From Anaerostipes caccae L1-92 (GTDB lineage: Bacteria; Bacillota; Clostridia; Lachnospirales; Lachnospiraceae): a DNA stretch of 64,000 nucleotides. The position numbers and the translations under genes are program-made. This document shows, piece after piece, positions 56,403-64,000 of this stretch. The stretch's first letter is position 1. Each line of letters starts with the position of its first letter. The notes under the pieces were generated by a model. That model did no database searches, was not told the origin of the DNA, and saw only the letters and a list, made by a program, of their open reading frames with translations. The DNA lies in NCBI RefSeq assembly GCF_014467075.1, contig NZ_AP023027.1, forward strand, positions 2,235,501-2,299,500, read 5' to 3'.

Positions 56403-56594
56403 ATTTCCTCCTATACTTTATCGCGCGAAACACGTTCACCCGAAGGGTATGAAATGCGGTGTGTCCTATGGGGTATGAGTTTTTCTCCATTATCTCCAGT
56501 CGGCTCTTAACAGGCCTCATTCCGACAATAGAGAAAAACTATCACAGGTGGCACCTTTGATTTCTAAGCAGCCTGCTCCAGCAGATATTACGTC
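56403..56594 (-). other. Non-coding segment with hairpins upstream of GH42 gene
   Basis: No credible open reading frame. A two-part hairpin has perfect outer arms 56478-56487/56531-56540 (AGTTTTTCTC/GAGAAAAACT) and inner arms GTCGG/CCGAC (499-503/522-526). A small ACCC-GAA-GGGT hairpin (56438-56448) lies just upstream of the GH42 ribosome site (AGGAGGAAAT before the ATG). It may be a structured leader or decayed mobile sequence. Confidence 0.5.
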
Positions 56595-56793
56595 CATTTT
56601 GACCATTTTGGAGGCCTTGCATTCGAAGAGATGTTAGTTTTTCTTCTTTCAGCAAAGTCTCGGAGGCGGTGTGCATCGCACAGTGAGGCTGTCTGAGCGT
56701 CAGCGAGTTCCGAACGGGCCGCCGGAGAGACTTTGCTGAAAGTTAGAAAATCTTACATCTCTGAGACAGCAAGCCGGAAAACTGGTCAAAATG
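56595..56793. repeat. 199-bp imperfect palindrome with terminal inverted repeats (MITE-like)
   Basis: The ends are perfect 11-bp inverted repeats (CATTTTGACCA at 56595-56605; TGGTCAAAATG at 56783-56793). Inside, arms pair with gaps, then perfectly over 16 bp (56646-56661 with 56727-56742), then over GGCGG/CCGCC, leaving a 49-base apical loop that has its own small hairpins. It has no coding capacity. The right end directly abuts the stop codon of the isomerase-like gene. Either a small non-autonomous transposable element or a large RNA hairpin. Confidence 0.75.
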
Positions 56794-58125
56794 TCATACA
56801 TTTACACAATCCACAAACAGCCACCGAAGCAGTATATTTAATTCTTCTTTTATGTCTCCATAGACCAGAGTAAAATGCTGTCCGATCCCATGGCAGACAA
56901 GCGAGTTAAGGATGTTTTCCCATGAACCTTTCATTCTTACATCCATCTGGTTTCCGCTGACCATCCGGTCCTTTTCCTCTGATGTTCCGGCAGCTCTCCA
57001 AAACAGATATCCTCTGTCCGTCTCTTTTAACTGACACACCGTAACATCCCCGTGTTTCAGTCCAAACGATGAAGCGGCACCAACTTCTCTCGCCAATGTC
57101 GGCTGAATAGAAATCTGTGTCTTTTCAGGATCTTCTGCCAGCGAAACCGGTGCACAACCGCAATGCCAGAATTTTAAATTTCCATTTTCATTGTAATTGA
57201 CCAGATCCGCAAAAAACACGCTGCTGCCCGACAAAAGATGCCCTATGTACATAGTCATAAGCCCTGGAATATCTCCCTCACACGAGCATATAATCCCCTC
57301 ATCTCCAAGCATTCCAAGAACTGCACATGGAGCAAAATCATAGAAGTCCTGCATTTCCGGCCAGCATCTTACGGCAAATGCGCCGGTTCCCGTTTCTTTT
57401 TTGATTTCCTTAAGAGAAAGATACATCCTGGCAGCTTTGTCAATCTGCTGCCTGTCAAGCCGGCAGCTGCCGTATCTGTTTACTATCTTTTCAGCTGCTT
57501 CCAAGGTCTTTTGACTGTCCCATGATTTGCAGCGCTTCACAAGATCTTCCACAGAACTTCGGCATATCTGAGTCCCAAATGTTTTCTGAAATTTCAGTTC
57601 GTCTGCGGATGAAAAATAAAAGCCTGGTGCTCTTCCTCCAATGGTCATAAATTTGCTCTGTTTTAGTATTAAGCAGACGTTCAGGGCTTTCAGATGGTTT
57701 AACAGCAGAGAAGACACGTTTGGAAGGCAACCGAACATAAATTCAAATCTCACTCCCATTTTTTGAAAAATTCCTGATGCCATTAAGAAAGCCGTCATAG
57801 AATTAACTGCAATTTTTTCATATTTTCCAGCCTCCGGTTCAGGAAATCCCCAGAGAACAACCGGAAGTCTTTGTATTTTGGCTGCTAAAGCAAGGATTTC
57901 TTCCCCTCCGCAGAACGTTCCGCACTGCAGGATCAAACAGTCTGCATGCTCATTTTCCAGTTTACTCACAGCATTTTTAATCTCACTCTTATCTGTCAGC
58001 ACTTTATGAAAAGACGTAACCTCATAGCCGTGTTGTGTTATAAATGCATCTGTCTCCTCCATGCGTTCTCCGGCAATCCCACATTCAAAGTTTCCGTACC
58101 CAATGCTGATTAACCCTACCTTCAT
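56794..58125 (-). CDS. L-fucose/L-arabinose isomerase-like protein
   Basis: 443 residues. The C-terminal half resembles FucI/AraA: the metal-site segments are CSCEGDIPG (Glu283), FFADLVN (Asp307) and FWHCGCAP (His321). This suggests an aldose-ketose isomerase using a divalent metal. The N-terminal part (about 1-150) is Rossmann-like. Substrate unknown. It follows dhaK by nine bases; GTAAGGAGG precedes the ATG. Confidence 0.78.
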   Translation of the reverse strand: MKVGLISIGYGNFECGIAGERMEETDAFITQHGYEVTSFHKVLTDKSEIKNAVSKLENEHADCLILQCGTFCGGEEILALAAKIQRLPVVLWGFPEPEAGKYEKIAVNSMTAFLMASGIFQKMGVRFEFMFGCLPNVSSLLLNHLKALNVCLILKQSKFMTIGGRAPGFYFSSADELKFQKTFGTQICRSSVEDLVKRCKSWDSQKTLEAAEKIVNRYGSCRLDRQQIDKAARMYLSLKEIKKETGTGAFAVRCWPEMQDFYDFAPCAVLGMLGDEGIICSCEGDIPGLMTMYIGHLLSGSSVFFADLVNYNENGNLKFWHCGCAPVSLAEDPEKTQISIQPTLAREVGAASSFGLKHGDVTVCQLKETDRGYLFWRAAGTSEEKDRMVSGNQMDVRMKGSWENILNSLVCHGIGQHFTLVYGDIKEELNILLRWLFVDCVNV

Positions 58126-58134
58126 TTTTCCTCC

Positions 58135-59130
58135 TTACCACGGAAACGCTGCTGTGTCCGTTTTCCGGTTCCAATATGTTTCCATCTCTGGATCCATTCG
58201 GCAGACAGAAAGGGCAATCCCAGCCATTTCCTGTGTGGTCACAAAGTTTCCTGTCAATGGCCGCAGAAGTTTAATCCCTTTTGATTTTAAAAATTTTCTG
58301 ACTTCGTTATAAAAAATCATTAATTCCATATAGGTAGTCCTCCCGCATCCGTTGACAAACACTGCCATCCGTTCTCCTTCGCTCCACTCCATGTCCTCCA
58401 GTATCTTTTCCGTCATAAATACAGCCGTCTTTTGGGCAGATTCATATTTCATCACACAGGCCGCAGCTTCTCCGTGCACTCCGATCCCCATCTGTATTTC
58501 ATCTTCCCCGATCTGGAACATAGGCTCTTTACTCAGAGGTGAGATACCCGGAGAGAGAGCTGCTGTTATCGTCCTTGTCCGGTCCCTTGTTCTCTCAGCT
58601 ATTTCTTTTACTTCCAAAAGTCCTTTCCCTTCTTCAGCACAGGCGCCTGCAATCTTGTATGTAAAAACAGTTCCTGCAGTACCCCGTCTCTGTCTGAACT
58701 GTGAAGCCGGAGCCGATAAAATATCGTCATATAAAAGAACACTGTCCACTGCAATTCCGTCTTCCTTTGCCATATCCACGGCCATCTCTGAATTCATCAC
58801 GTCTCCGGCATGATTAGAGATAAGCACAAGCACTCCGCTGCCTGTGTCCGCCTCTTTTATAGCTGACAGAAGATGCATTGGTCCGGGGGCAGAAAAAATA
58901 TCCCCATATGCATTTCCATCCAGCATTCCTTCACCGACAAATCCGATGCAGGCTGGCTCATGTCCGGCTCCATTGCCGATCACGATTCCCGTTTTTCTCT
59001 GCTGTTTTATATTTTTTCGTGCAATCACCCGGCTGTCCGGTACCTTCTTTACAATATCCCCGTATATACTTATAAATCCTTCTATCGTATCATCCACAAT
59101 AGAAGACACATCGTTGATAAATTTTTTCAT
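58135..59130 (-). CDS. DhaK-type ketose kinase subunit
   Basis: 331 residues. NGAGHEPACIGFVGEGMLDG carries His57, and MGIGVHGEAA carries His219, the residue that in DhaK binds dihydroxyacetone covalently as a hemiaminal. The fold binds short ketoses such as dihydroxyacetone or erythrulose. It overlaps dhaL by four bases. The substrate could be a C3-C5 ketose made by the neighbouring isomerase and epimerase. Confidence 0.85.
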   Translation of the reverse strand: MKKFINDVSSIVDDTIEGFISIYGDIVKKVPDSRVIARKNIKQQRKTGIVIGNGAGHEPACIGFVGEGMLDGNAYGDIFSAPGPMHLLSAIKEADTGSGVLVLISNHAGDVMNSEMAVDMAKEDGIAVDSVLLYDDILSAPASQFRQRRGTAGTVFTYKIAGACAEEGKGLLEVKEIAERTRDRTRTITAALSPGISPLSKEPMFQIGEDEIQMGIGVHGEAAACVMKYESAQKTAVFMTEKILEDMEWSEGERMAVFVNGCGRTTYMELMIFYNEVRKFLKSKGIKLLRPLTGNFVTTQEMAGIALSVCRMDPEMETYWNRKTDTAAFPW

Positions 59131-59774
59131 AAATTTCCTCCAGATATAAAATCAGAAATCTTATTAAACAAAAAATACGTTGACGTAGCTCCGGCATCCT
59201 GATGACCCACAGACTTTTCCCTCAGATACTGGGATCTCCCTCTCTTTGCTTCCATGGAAACAGTCTCCTTCATGCCCCTCTTGGCCGCCGTCACTGCGTT
59301 CTTCATTCCCTCTAAAAGACTGACCCCTTCTTCTTTCGATTTCTTCAATTCCGCAGCAGCCGGCTCCAGAGCATCCACCATTGTTTTGTCTCCCGGCACA
59401 GCCCCTCCAAGATCCATGATTTTTAAGAGCGCCTGTTCAAATCCATCTGTAAACTCTTTCAGCCCAATTTCTTTTTTCCCCATGCATGTTTTCCCAAGCT
59501 CCGTAAAAATACTCCCGAATAAAGGTCCGATAGCTCCTCCCATAGCTCCCATGAGATTTCGTCCAAACATTTTAAAATATATACCGGCATCTTCGGCAGC
59601 AATGTTTTCTATCGCCTCTTTTCCGGCTGCGAATCCTCTCGCAAGAGTCATCCCATGATCCCCGTCTCCGATTACAGCATCATAGGAAGATAACTCTTCC
59701 TTTTTCTCTTCATAAAAATCAGCCAGCGAGATCAACAGTTCCCGTACCTCCGTTGTTGTCACTATATCCTTCAT
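59127..59774 (-). CDS. DhaL-type nucleotide-binding kinase subunit
   Basis: 215 residues, all-helical. The metal-binding aspartates appear as Asp32, Asp37 and Asp39 (YDAVIGDGDHG), with GDKTMVDAL and DAGATS further on. In PTS-type kinases DhaL holds ADP that DhaM rephosphorylates; other systems use ATP directly. No dhaM is in the window. Translationally coupled to dhaK; AAAGGAGA upstream. Confidence 0.85.
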   Translation of the reverse strand: MKDIVTTTEVRELLISLADFYEEKKEELSSYDAVIGDGDHGMTLARGFAAGKEAIENIAAEDAGIYFKMFGRNLMGAMGGAIGPLFGSIFTELGKTCMGKKEIGLKEFTDGFEQALLKIMDLGGAVPGDKTMVDALEPAAAELKKSKEEGVSLLEGMKNAVTAAKRGMKETVSMEAKRGRSQYLREKSVGHQDAGATSTYFLFNKISDFISGGNL

Positions 59775-60623
59775 TTATCTTATCTCCTTTAATATCTCCC
59801 TCATAAATGACAGACCTTTTTTGGCAGTCTGGATTCCGTCTGTATCTGTATTCCTCCATGTGTAAGTTCCCGATGCCACTTCTCCTCCCGGTGCCACAAA
59901 ACATTCCAGAGTAAGCCATCTGTCATATCCTGTCTCATCCAGTACCCGGCACACCTGTAAAAAATCAATCTGCCCGCTGCCGGGATAGGATCTCTGATTG
60001 TCTCCCATATGTACATGGCGGATATGCCCTGCTCCGTCTCTTAAAGCCTGTTCCATGTCTGCTTCTTCTATATGTGCATGATAGGTATCGAAGTGCAGTT
60101 TTACATTCTGATGCCCTATATCATTCACAAATTCTTTCCCTTCCAAAACAGTGTTAAACATAGATCCTTCGTAACGGTTCAGAATCTCCAGGGCCATAAC
60201 CACCCCCATTTTTTCTGCATAATCTCCCAGTTTATATAACAATTCTTTTGAATACTTTATCCGGTCTTTCATACATTCCCTGTCTGCCGTCATTCCCCAT
60301 GCCGCATTCAGCACTCCTGACAGTGTGTCACTGCCAAATTCCGAGCACAATTCCAGACATCTTTTTATATGCGTGATGCCATTTTTTCTCACATCGGGAT
60401 CTGTTGAGGATATATCCGCAGATACATTCAGCCCGGTACCGCATGTACACAAGATCCCCGAAGCATTCAGAGCTTTTTGAACCTCTTCCTTTTTTACCTC
60501 AAAAGGATCAGGCAGGGGGATTTCTACACCGTCATATCCAAGCTGTGCCGCTCTTCTGATCCATGGACCCGGCGGTTCCTGCCACTGTTTCATAAAAGTT
60601 GATAAATGCACTCCCAATTTCAT
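59775..60623 (-). CDS. Ketose 3-epimerase family (D-tagatose/D-psicose 3-epimerase-like) protein
   Basis: 282 residues, TIM barrel. The metal and catalytic set Glu146, Asp179, His205, Glu240 and Arg211 corresponds to Glu150, Asp183, His209, Glu244 and Arg215 of D-psicose 3-epimerase with a constant offset of four. The MALEILNRYE and FDTYHAHIEE blocks also match. It should epimerise a free ketose at C3. The ATG at 60623 has AAGGGG seven bases upstream; an upstream ATG at 60647 overlaps the IIC gene. Confidence 0.85.
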   Translation of the reverse strand: MKLGVHLSTFMKQWQEPPGPWIRRAAQLGYDGVEIPLPDPFEVKKEEVQKALNASGILCTCGTGLNVSADISSTDPDVRKNGITHIKRCLELCSEFGSDTLSGVLNAAWGMTADRECMKDRIKYSKELLYKLGDYAEKMGVVMALEILNRYEGSMFNTVLEGKEFVNDIGHQNVKLHFDTYHAHIEEADMEQALRDGAGHIRHVHMGDNQRSYPGSGQIDFLQVCRVLDETGYDRWLTLECFVAPGGEVASGTYTWRNTDTDGIQTAKKGLSFMREILKEIR

Positions 60624-60636
60624 AATAATACCCCTT

Positions 60637-61929
60637 TTAAAGTCCAAAAATCTTTGTGATACCTCTCAAAAGCAAAGCTAGTATTGAAAAATCATTTCCT
60701 CCGAATGCCTGTACAAAATCCGGAACCGTATGTGCCAGAATCATGATAGATCCCGCTTCCAGGATAATAAGTAAAAATCCGCAGACGATCGATGCCAGAA
60801 CGGCTCCTCTTCTTCCTCCTGTAGCATTTGCAAAGACGATGGCAGGACCCACATCAAAGAAACAGGCTACTGTCAGCGGTATAACAGCTACGGAAAATAT
60901 TCCGCTGGCCCCCATCAGCACAATGGCTGCAATAGAAGCGATCATGGATACCACAAACCCAATGAGTGTTGCATTCGGCGCAAACGGAAATATCATCGGG
61001 CAGTCCAAAGCCGGAATTGCATCGGGAACCAATTTTTGTGCAATGCCCCGAAATGCGGGGATCAGTTCTCCAAGCATAAGCCGCACCCCGGTGAGAAGCA
61101 CCGTAAGTCCTGCACCAAATGTAAGTCCCTGCATCAAACCGAATACAATACCGCTGGCCGCAGCGCCGTTTCCTGCCCCAAAAGCCGCTTCCCTTCCCGC
61201 AGGACCGATGATGATGCCCACCACCGTATAGATTAAAAACATGACGATCCCTGTTGTGATGGTTGTTTCCCTCAAAAAATCCAGGGACTCCGGCACCTTG
61301 ATATCTTCCGTGGACTTTTCTTTATTCCCAAACAGTTTCCCAATGTATGCGGCAAGGATGCTTAACCCTACACAGGAATGGCCGATCGTAAAAGTATCAT
61401 CTCCTGTCACCTGTTTTACAAAAGGACGGATCAGCCAGGGAGTCGCCACAATATAAACGGTAGTGGCCAGCGTTGCCATGACGATCAGCACCGTTCCTTT
61501 CAGCTGTGCTTCCACACCTACCGCCACACTGATAAAAGCGATCCAGAAAAAAATATGTCCTGTCAGAAAAATGCTCTTAAACCTTGTAAATCTTGCCGTC
61601 AGACAGTTTAAAATAAACGCCAGAACCATCACCAGACCAATGAGAGATCCATATTGGACAATAAATTCATTCATCCCCGGAGCACTTTTCCCCAGGTCTC
61701 CCTGTATTGCAAACATTTTGGTAAATGCTGCGGCCAGCGGTGCCATGGATGCCGAAATAATATCGACCGCTTTCATCAATACAATTACACCCAGTATGGT
61801 TTTCACTGTTCCTTTCATAATGTCACTGAAAGATGCTCTTTGCAGCAGAAGCCCTGCCAGGGCAATCAGCCCTAAAAACAACGGCGGCTGCCGGAAAATA
61901 TCATTTACTATAAAATTTATCACTGCCAT
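60637..61929 (-). CDS. PTS IIC permease, ascorbate (UlaA/SgaT) type
   Basis: 430 residues with about eleven hydrophobic segments, matching the UlaA-type IIC family (FLGLIALAGLLLQ, LDCPMIFPFAPNATLIGF). UlaA family members import ascorbate and related sugar acids or other sugars with phosphorylation. It follows IIB in a IIA-IIB-IIC order. The ascorbate-specific downstream enzymes (UlaG, UlaD, UlaE, UlaF) are not here, so ascorbate is unlikely. Confidence 0.88.
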   Translation of the reverse strand: MAVINFIVNDIFRQPPLFLGLIALAGLLLQRASFSDIMKGTVKTILGVIVLMKAVDIISASMAPLAAAFTKMFAIQGDLGKSAPGMNEFIVQYGSLIGLVMVLAFILNCLTARFTRFKSIFLTGHIFFWIAFISVAVGVEAQLKGTVLIVMATLATTVYIVATPWLIRPFVKQVTGDDTFTIGHSCVGLSILAAYIGKLFGNKEKSTEDIKVPESLDFLRETTITTGIVMFLIYTVVGIIIGPAGREAAFGAGNGAAASGIVFGLMQGLTFGAGLTVLLTGVRLMLGELIPAFRGIAQKLVPDAIPALDCPMIFPFAPNATLIGFVVSMIASIAAIVLMGASGIFSVAVIPLTVACFFDVGPAIVFANATGGRRGAVLASIVCGFLLIILEAGSIMILAHTVPDFVQAFGGNDFSILALLLRGITKIFGL

Positions 61930-61940
61930 ATTCTCTCCTC

Positions 61941-62237
61941 CTATCTCTTTTCAATCAGCATTTTAACCGAATGTAATCCTTTTTCTTCAAGTTCCTTCAT
62001 GTCAAGAAAATTCTGTATTTCAATCATCGGTACCTGAACCTTGCCCGCAAGCTGTTTCCCAATTTCCTTCGATGTGAAAATAATATCACATGGTTCAGAC
62101 GCCGCCGTAGAAACATCTGCGGTGCACACCTGGGCGGCAATCTGATGTTTTTTCATCAGATCGTCAATCTTCATCCTCAAAACCATGCTGCTGCCCACAC
62201 CAAATCCGCAGACTGCTAAAATCTTTATTTTTTTCAT
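61941..62237 (-). CDS. PTS IIB component, ascorbate/galactitol-like
   Basis: 98 residues. The P-loop-like VCGFGVGSSMVL contains the phosphorylated Cys10. It passes phosphate from IIA to the sugar during transport. Twelve bases upstream of IIC and about 20 downstream of IIA; the EIIB-like domain of the locus regulator is similar. Confidence 0.93.
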   Translation of the reverse strand: MKKIKILAVCGFGVGSSMVLRMKIDDLMKKHQIAAQVCTADVSTAASEPCDIIFTSKEIGKQLAGKVQVPMIEIQNFLDMKELEEKGLHSVKMLIEKR

Positions 62238-62256
62238 TTTCGTTCCCTCCTTTTGA

Positions 62257-62694
62257 TCATTTGCAGTTCATCAGCTGATAAATTGTTTCACTGTCTGTCT
62301 CTGCCCGGAGTTTTTCCAGATTCTTTTCCTGTTCCAAAAAACGTATAATCTCTGACAAGCCTTCTAAATGCCCAGTGCTGTCAGTGGCACCAAATGCAAA
62401 TACCACATACACAGGATCATTTTCCCCTGCCCCGAAACTGACCGGATGTTTCAGCGTGATCATGCTCAGACATTCTTTTTTCACCAGATCAGAGGGTCTT
62501 GCATGGGCAAAAGCGATCCCCGGAGCAATTACGATGTATGGTCCCAGCTGTTGAACCGCTTCGATCATCTGTGTCACATACTCCTCCTCGATGCTCCCTT
62601 CATCAAGTAAGACCTGTCCTGCCTTTCCTATTGCTTCCCTCCAGTCTTTTGCGGCAACTCCGGTTTTAATGTTATGTTTTTTTATGAATTCCAT
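62257..62694 (-). CDS. PTS IIA component, fructose/mannitol/ascorbate type
   Basis: 145 residues from the ATG at 62694 (GAGGTG five bases upstream; the frame runs on to 62727). The active histidine lies in PGIAFAHARP. First gene of the sugar locus. The regulator's C-terminal domain is visibly related (GPYMVFIPGIAFVHAGP against GPYIVIAPGIAFAHARP). I could not identify a convincing promoter in the AT-rich sequence upstream. Confidence 0.93.
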   Translation of the reverse strand: MEFIKKHNIKTGVAAKDWREAIGKAGQVLLDEGSIEEEYVTQMIEAVQQLGPYIVIAPGIAFAHARPSDLVKKECLSMITLKHPVSFGAGENDPVYVVFAFGATDSTGHLEGLSEIIRFLEQEKNLEKLRAETDSETIYQLMNCK

Positions 62695-62819
62695 AATGCA
62701 CCTCAATTTAAGTTTTCTTGTCATCACCTTGTACTACTATTAGAACATGAGACTGAAAAAAACAAAATACCAATTCCTTACGAAAAACATTGCAAAGATT
62801 TGTGTCCTGAAATGCAAAA

Positions 62820-62851
62820 GGAGCAGTCAGAACTGACGCTCTGATTGCTCC
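62820..62851. terminator. Bidirectional terminator downstream of the spore-protein gene
   Basis: Arms 62820-62830 and 62841-62851 (GGAGCAGTCAG/CTGATTGCTCC) pair over 11 positions with one non-Watson-Crick pair. The minus strand continues CTTTTGCATTTC; the plus strand continues TCTTTTTTC. Confidence 0.75.
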
Positions 62852-62914
62852 TCTTTTTTCTTTCGTTCTCTCATCGAAATTACGAGTAAAAACTGATTCG
62901 TTTGTATCCGTTAA

Positions 62915-63139
62915 CTAACGGCCAGACATTTCCTCTTCCTGTCTGCGGATCATTTTACGAACCATTTCTCCTCCAACAGAACCTGCCTGAGCAGTTGTTA
63001 AATGTCCGTTGTATCCTTCTTTTAAGTCTACACCGATTTCATTAGCAACCTCGAATTTGAATCTGTCCAGTGCTTCCCTAGCCTCTGGAACTTCCACTCT
63101 GTTGTTTCCTTTGCTGTTTGCTGAAGTACGTTCTTCCAT
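62915..63139 (-). CDS. Alpha/beta-type small acid-soluble spore protein
   Basis: 74 residues. FKFEVANEIGVDLKEGYNG and LTTAQAGSVGGEMVRKMI are the two signature blocks; the germination-protease site fits FEVANEIG. The protein coats spore DNA and protects it from UV and heat. GGAGG precedes the ATG, and a sigma-G-like promoter lies upstream. Shows that the organism forms endospores. Confidence 0.96.
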   Translation of the reverse strand: MEERTSANSKGNNRVEVPEAREALDRFKFEVANEIGVDLKEGYNGHLTTAQAGSVGGEMVRKMIRRQEEEMSGR

Positions 63140-63182
63140 TTTGAAAGACCTCCGTTTCTTTTGTTGTTTTTTGTTACGAAGA

Positions 63183-63211
63183 TAGTATGTTTAATAACAC
63201 AAAAGATACAC
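63183..63211 (-). promoter_or_regulatory. Sigma-G-like promoter for the spore protein gene
   Basis: Minus strand GTGTA (63211-63207), 17 bases, CATACTA (63189-63183). The -10 fits the forespore sigma-G consensus fully and the -35 in four of five positions. Confidence 0.6.
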
Positions 63212-63252
63212 TGAGAGTTTTTACATGGAATAACATTTTTTTCTTTGGAATT

Positions 63253-63525
63253 TTAATACTTTACTTTAAAGTCCTTTTCTCCCTCACAGAGCGGACATTC
63301 TTCAGCTGTTACATGGTCAATCCGCATAAACCGATGGCCGTGCTTCATGGATTCTATAAAATCTTCAATCTGTTTTTTTGTTCCCTGGGCTTCTGCAGTG
63401 ACAGAACCGTCATACATATTCTTCACCCATCCTGTCACATGAAACTGTGCGGCATTCATCTGTGCAAAATACCGGAATCCGACTCCCTGGACTCTTCCCG
63501 TAAACCGCAAACGTACACGAATCAT
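63253..63525 (-). CDS. Acylphosphatase
   Basis: 90 residues. GRVQGVGFRYFAQ contains the phosphate-binding loop and catalytic Arg, and GWVKNMYDGSV contains the catalytic Asn. It hydrolyses acyl phosphates such as acetyl phosphate. It lies 12 bases downstream of recG and is probably co-transcribed with it. Confidence 0.94.
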   Translation of the reverse strand: MIRVRLRFTGRVQGVGFRYFAQMNAAQFHVTGWVKNMYDGSVTAEAQGTKKQIEDFIESMKHGHRFMRIDHVTAEECPLCEGEKDFKVKY

Positions 63526-63537
63526 AGCGAACCTCCT

Positions 63538-64000
63538 TTATATCCTGTTGGCAAGCGAAATCTGTTTTTCCAGACGGCTGTTTTTTAATGTGGAGAAATC
63601 AAATTCTTCCTCACACAGCTGATGTACTGCATCGCTTGCCTGTTTTAAAAGATCTGCATTGGTATAAATATCGGCCAGGACAAAATCCATCATCCCGCTC
63701 TGACGGACTCCGAAAAAGTCTCCCGGTCCTCTGAGCTTCAGATCCTGATTGGCAATGTAAAATCCGTCGTTGGACTTATTTAACACTTCCAGCCGCTCCA
63801 TCGTTTCTTTCTTTTTTACTCCGCTCATAAAAATACAGTAGGACTGGTGTTCTCCCCTCCCCACCCTGCCTCTCAGCTGATGCAGCTGGGCGAGGCCGAA
63901 CCGCTCGGCGTTCTCCACCATCATGACCGTGGCATTGGGCACGTTGACACCGACCTCAATAACTGTGGTAGACACCAGGATCTGGATGCTGCGCTCCGAA
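63538..64000 (-). CDS. recG: ATP-dependent DNA helicase RecG, C-terminal part (5' end outside window)
   Basis: The last ~154 residues are present and the frame is open to the window edge. [14 protein letters not shown], the motif VI block [13 protein letters not shown] and [14 protein letters not shown] are RecG-specific. RecG remodels stalled replication forks and branched DNA. Confidence 0.95.
   Translation of the reverse strand, partial: SERSIQILVSTTVIEVGVNVPNATVMMVENAERFGLAQLHQLRGRVGRGEHQSYCIFMSGVKKKETMERLEVLNKSNDGFYIANQDLKLRGPGDFFGVRQSGMMDFVLADIYTNADLLKQASDAVHQLCEEEFDFSTLKNSRLEKQISLANRI

Noticed and set aside
62728..62800. Sigma-54 (-24/-12) promoter for the PTS genes
   Set aside because: A TTGGTA string lies upstream, but there is no GC-containing -12 element at the right distance, and the locus regulator has no sigma-54 activation domain.
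1..64000. CRISPR arrays, rRNA or tRNA genes
   Set aside because: No evenly spaced direct repeats, no rRNA-like sequence and no tRNA cloverleaf were noticed in the intergenic regions, most of which are under 150 bases. I could not run a dedicated scan.

Overview
The window is a compact, mostly minus-strand stretch of a low-to-mid-GC Firmicutes chromosome. An alpha/beta-type small acid-soluble spore protein, a YlbJ-like sporulation protein, consensus TTGACA/TATAAT promoters, strong AGGAGG ribosome sites and a GlgC/GlgD glycogen cluster point to a spore-forming anaerobic Clostridia, most likely Lachnospiraceae. The genus cannot be fixed from the sequence alone.

Layout. (1) 1-14,900: a cell-division and cell-shape cluster, all minus strand and nearly gapless: radC, mreB, mreC, mreD, mrdA (PBP2), minC, minD, minE, rodA, a methylglyoxal-synthase-like gene, a D,D-carboxypeptidase, a radical-SAM gene, an HlyD-like membrane protein, yggS, sepF, ylmH and the first codons of divIVA. 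(2) 14,960-23,560: miaB, mutS, mutL, cdd, miaA and a methionine gamma-lyase-family gene, probably one transcript from a promoter at 23,532-23,560. (3) 23,583-26,550: glf (UDP-galactopyranose mutase) with its own promoter and terminator, divergent from a Na/Pi cotransporter. (4) 26,545-37,297: a glycogen operon glgB-glgC-glgD-glgA-glgP-GH13 preceded by a leader that contains an intrinsic terminator. (5) 37,400-48,109: pta, ackA, yceD, rpmF, plsX, rnc, smc, ftsY and a threonine ammonia-lyase. (6) 48,221-52,149: tmcAL and ylbJ on the plus strand facing rsmD, coaD and a coiled-coil gene on the minus strand. (7) 52,175-62,694: an accessory sugar locus with PTS IIA, IIB and an ascorbate-type IIC, a ketose 3-epimerase-family protein, DhaL, DhaK, a fucose/arabinose-isomerase-like protein, a GH42 beta-galactosidase-family protein and a PTS-domain transcription regulator. 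(8) 62,820-64,000: spore protein, acylphosphatase and the C-terminal part of recG.

The main oddities are: a methylglyoxal-synthase homologue beside rodA that lacks the catalytic Asp and the His/Asp segment of the family; an MreB with altered nucleotide-binding loops and a PBP2 with a ~230-residue insertion in the same operon; a GlgB with a 125-residue Lys/Ala/Glu-rich tail; a terminator inside the glgB leader; a 199-bp palindromic element with perfect 11-bp terminal inverted repeats inside the sugar operon, abutting a stop codon; and the sugar locus itself, whose enzyme set does not match a pathway I can name.
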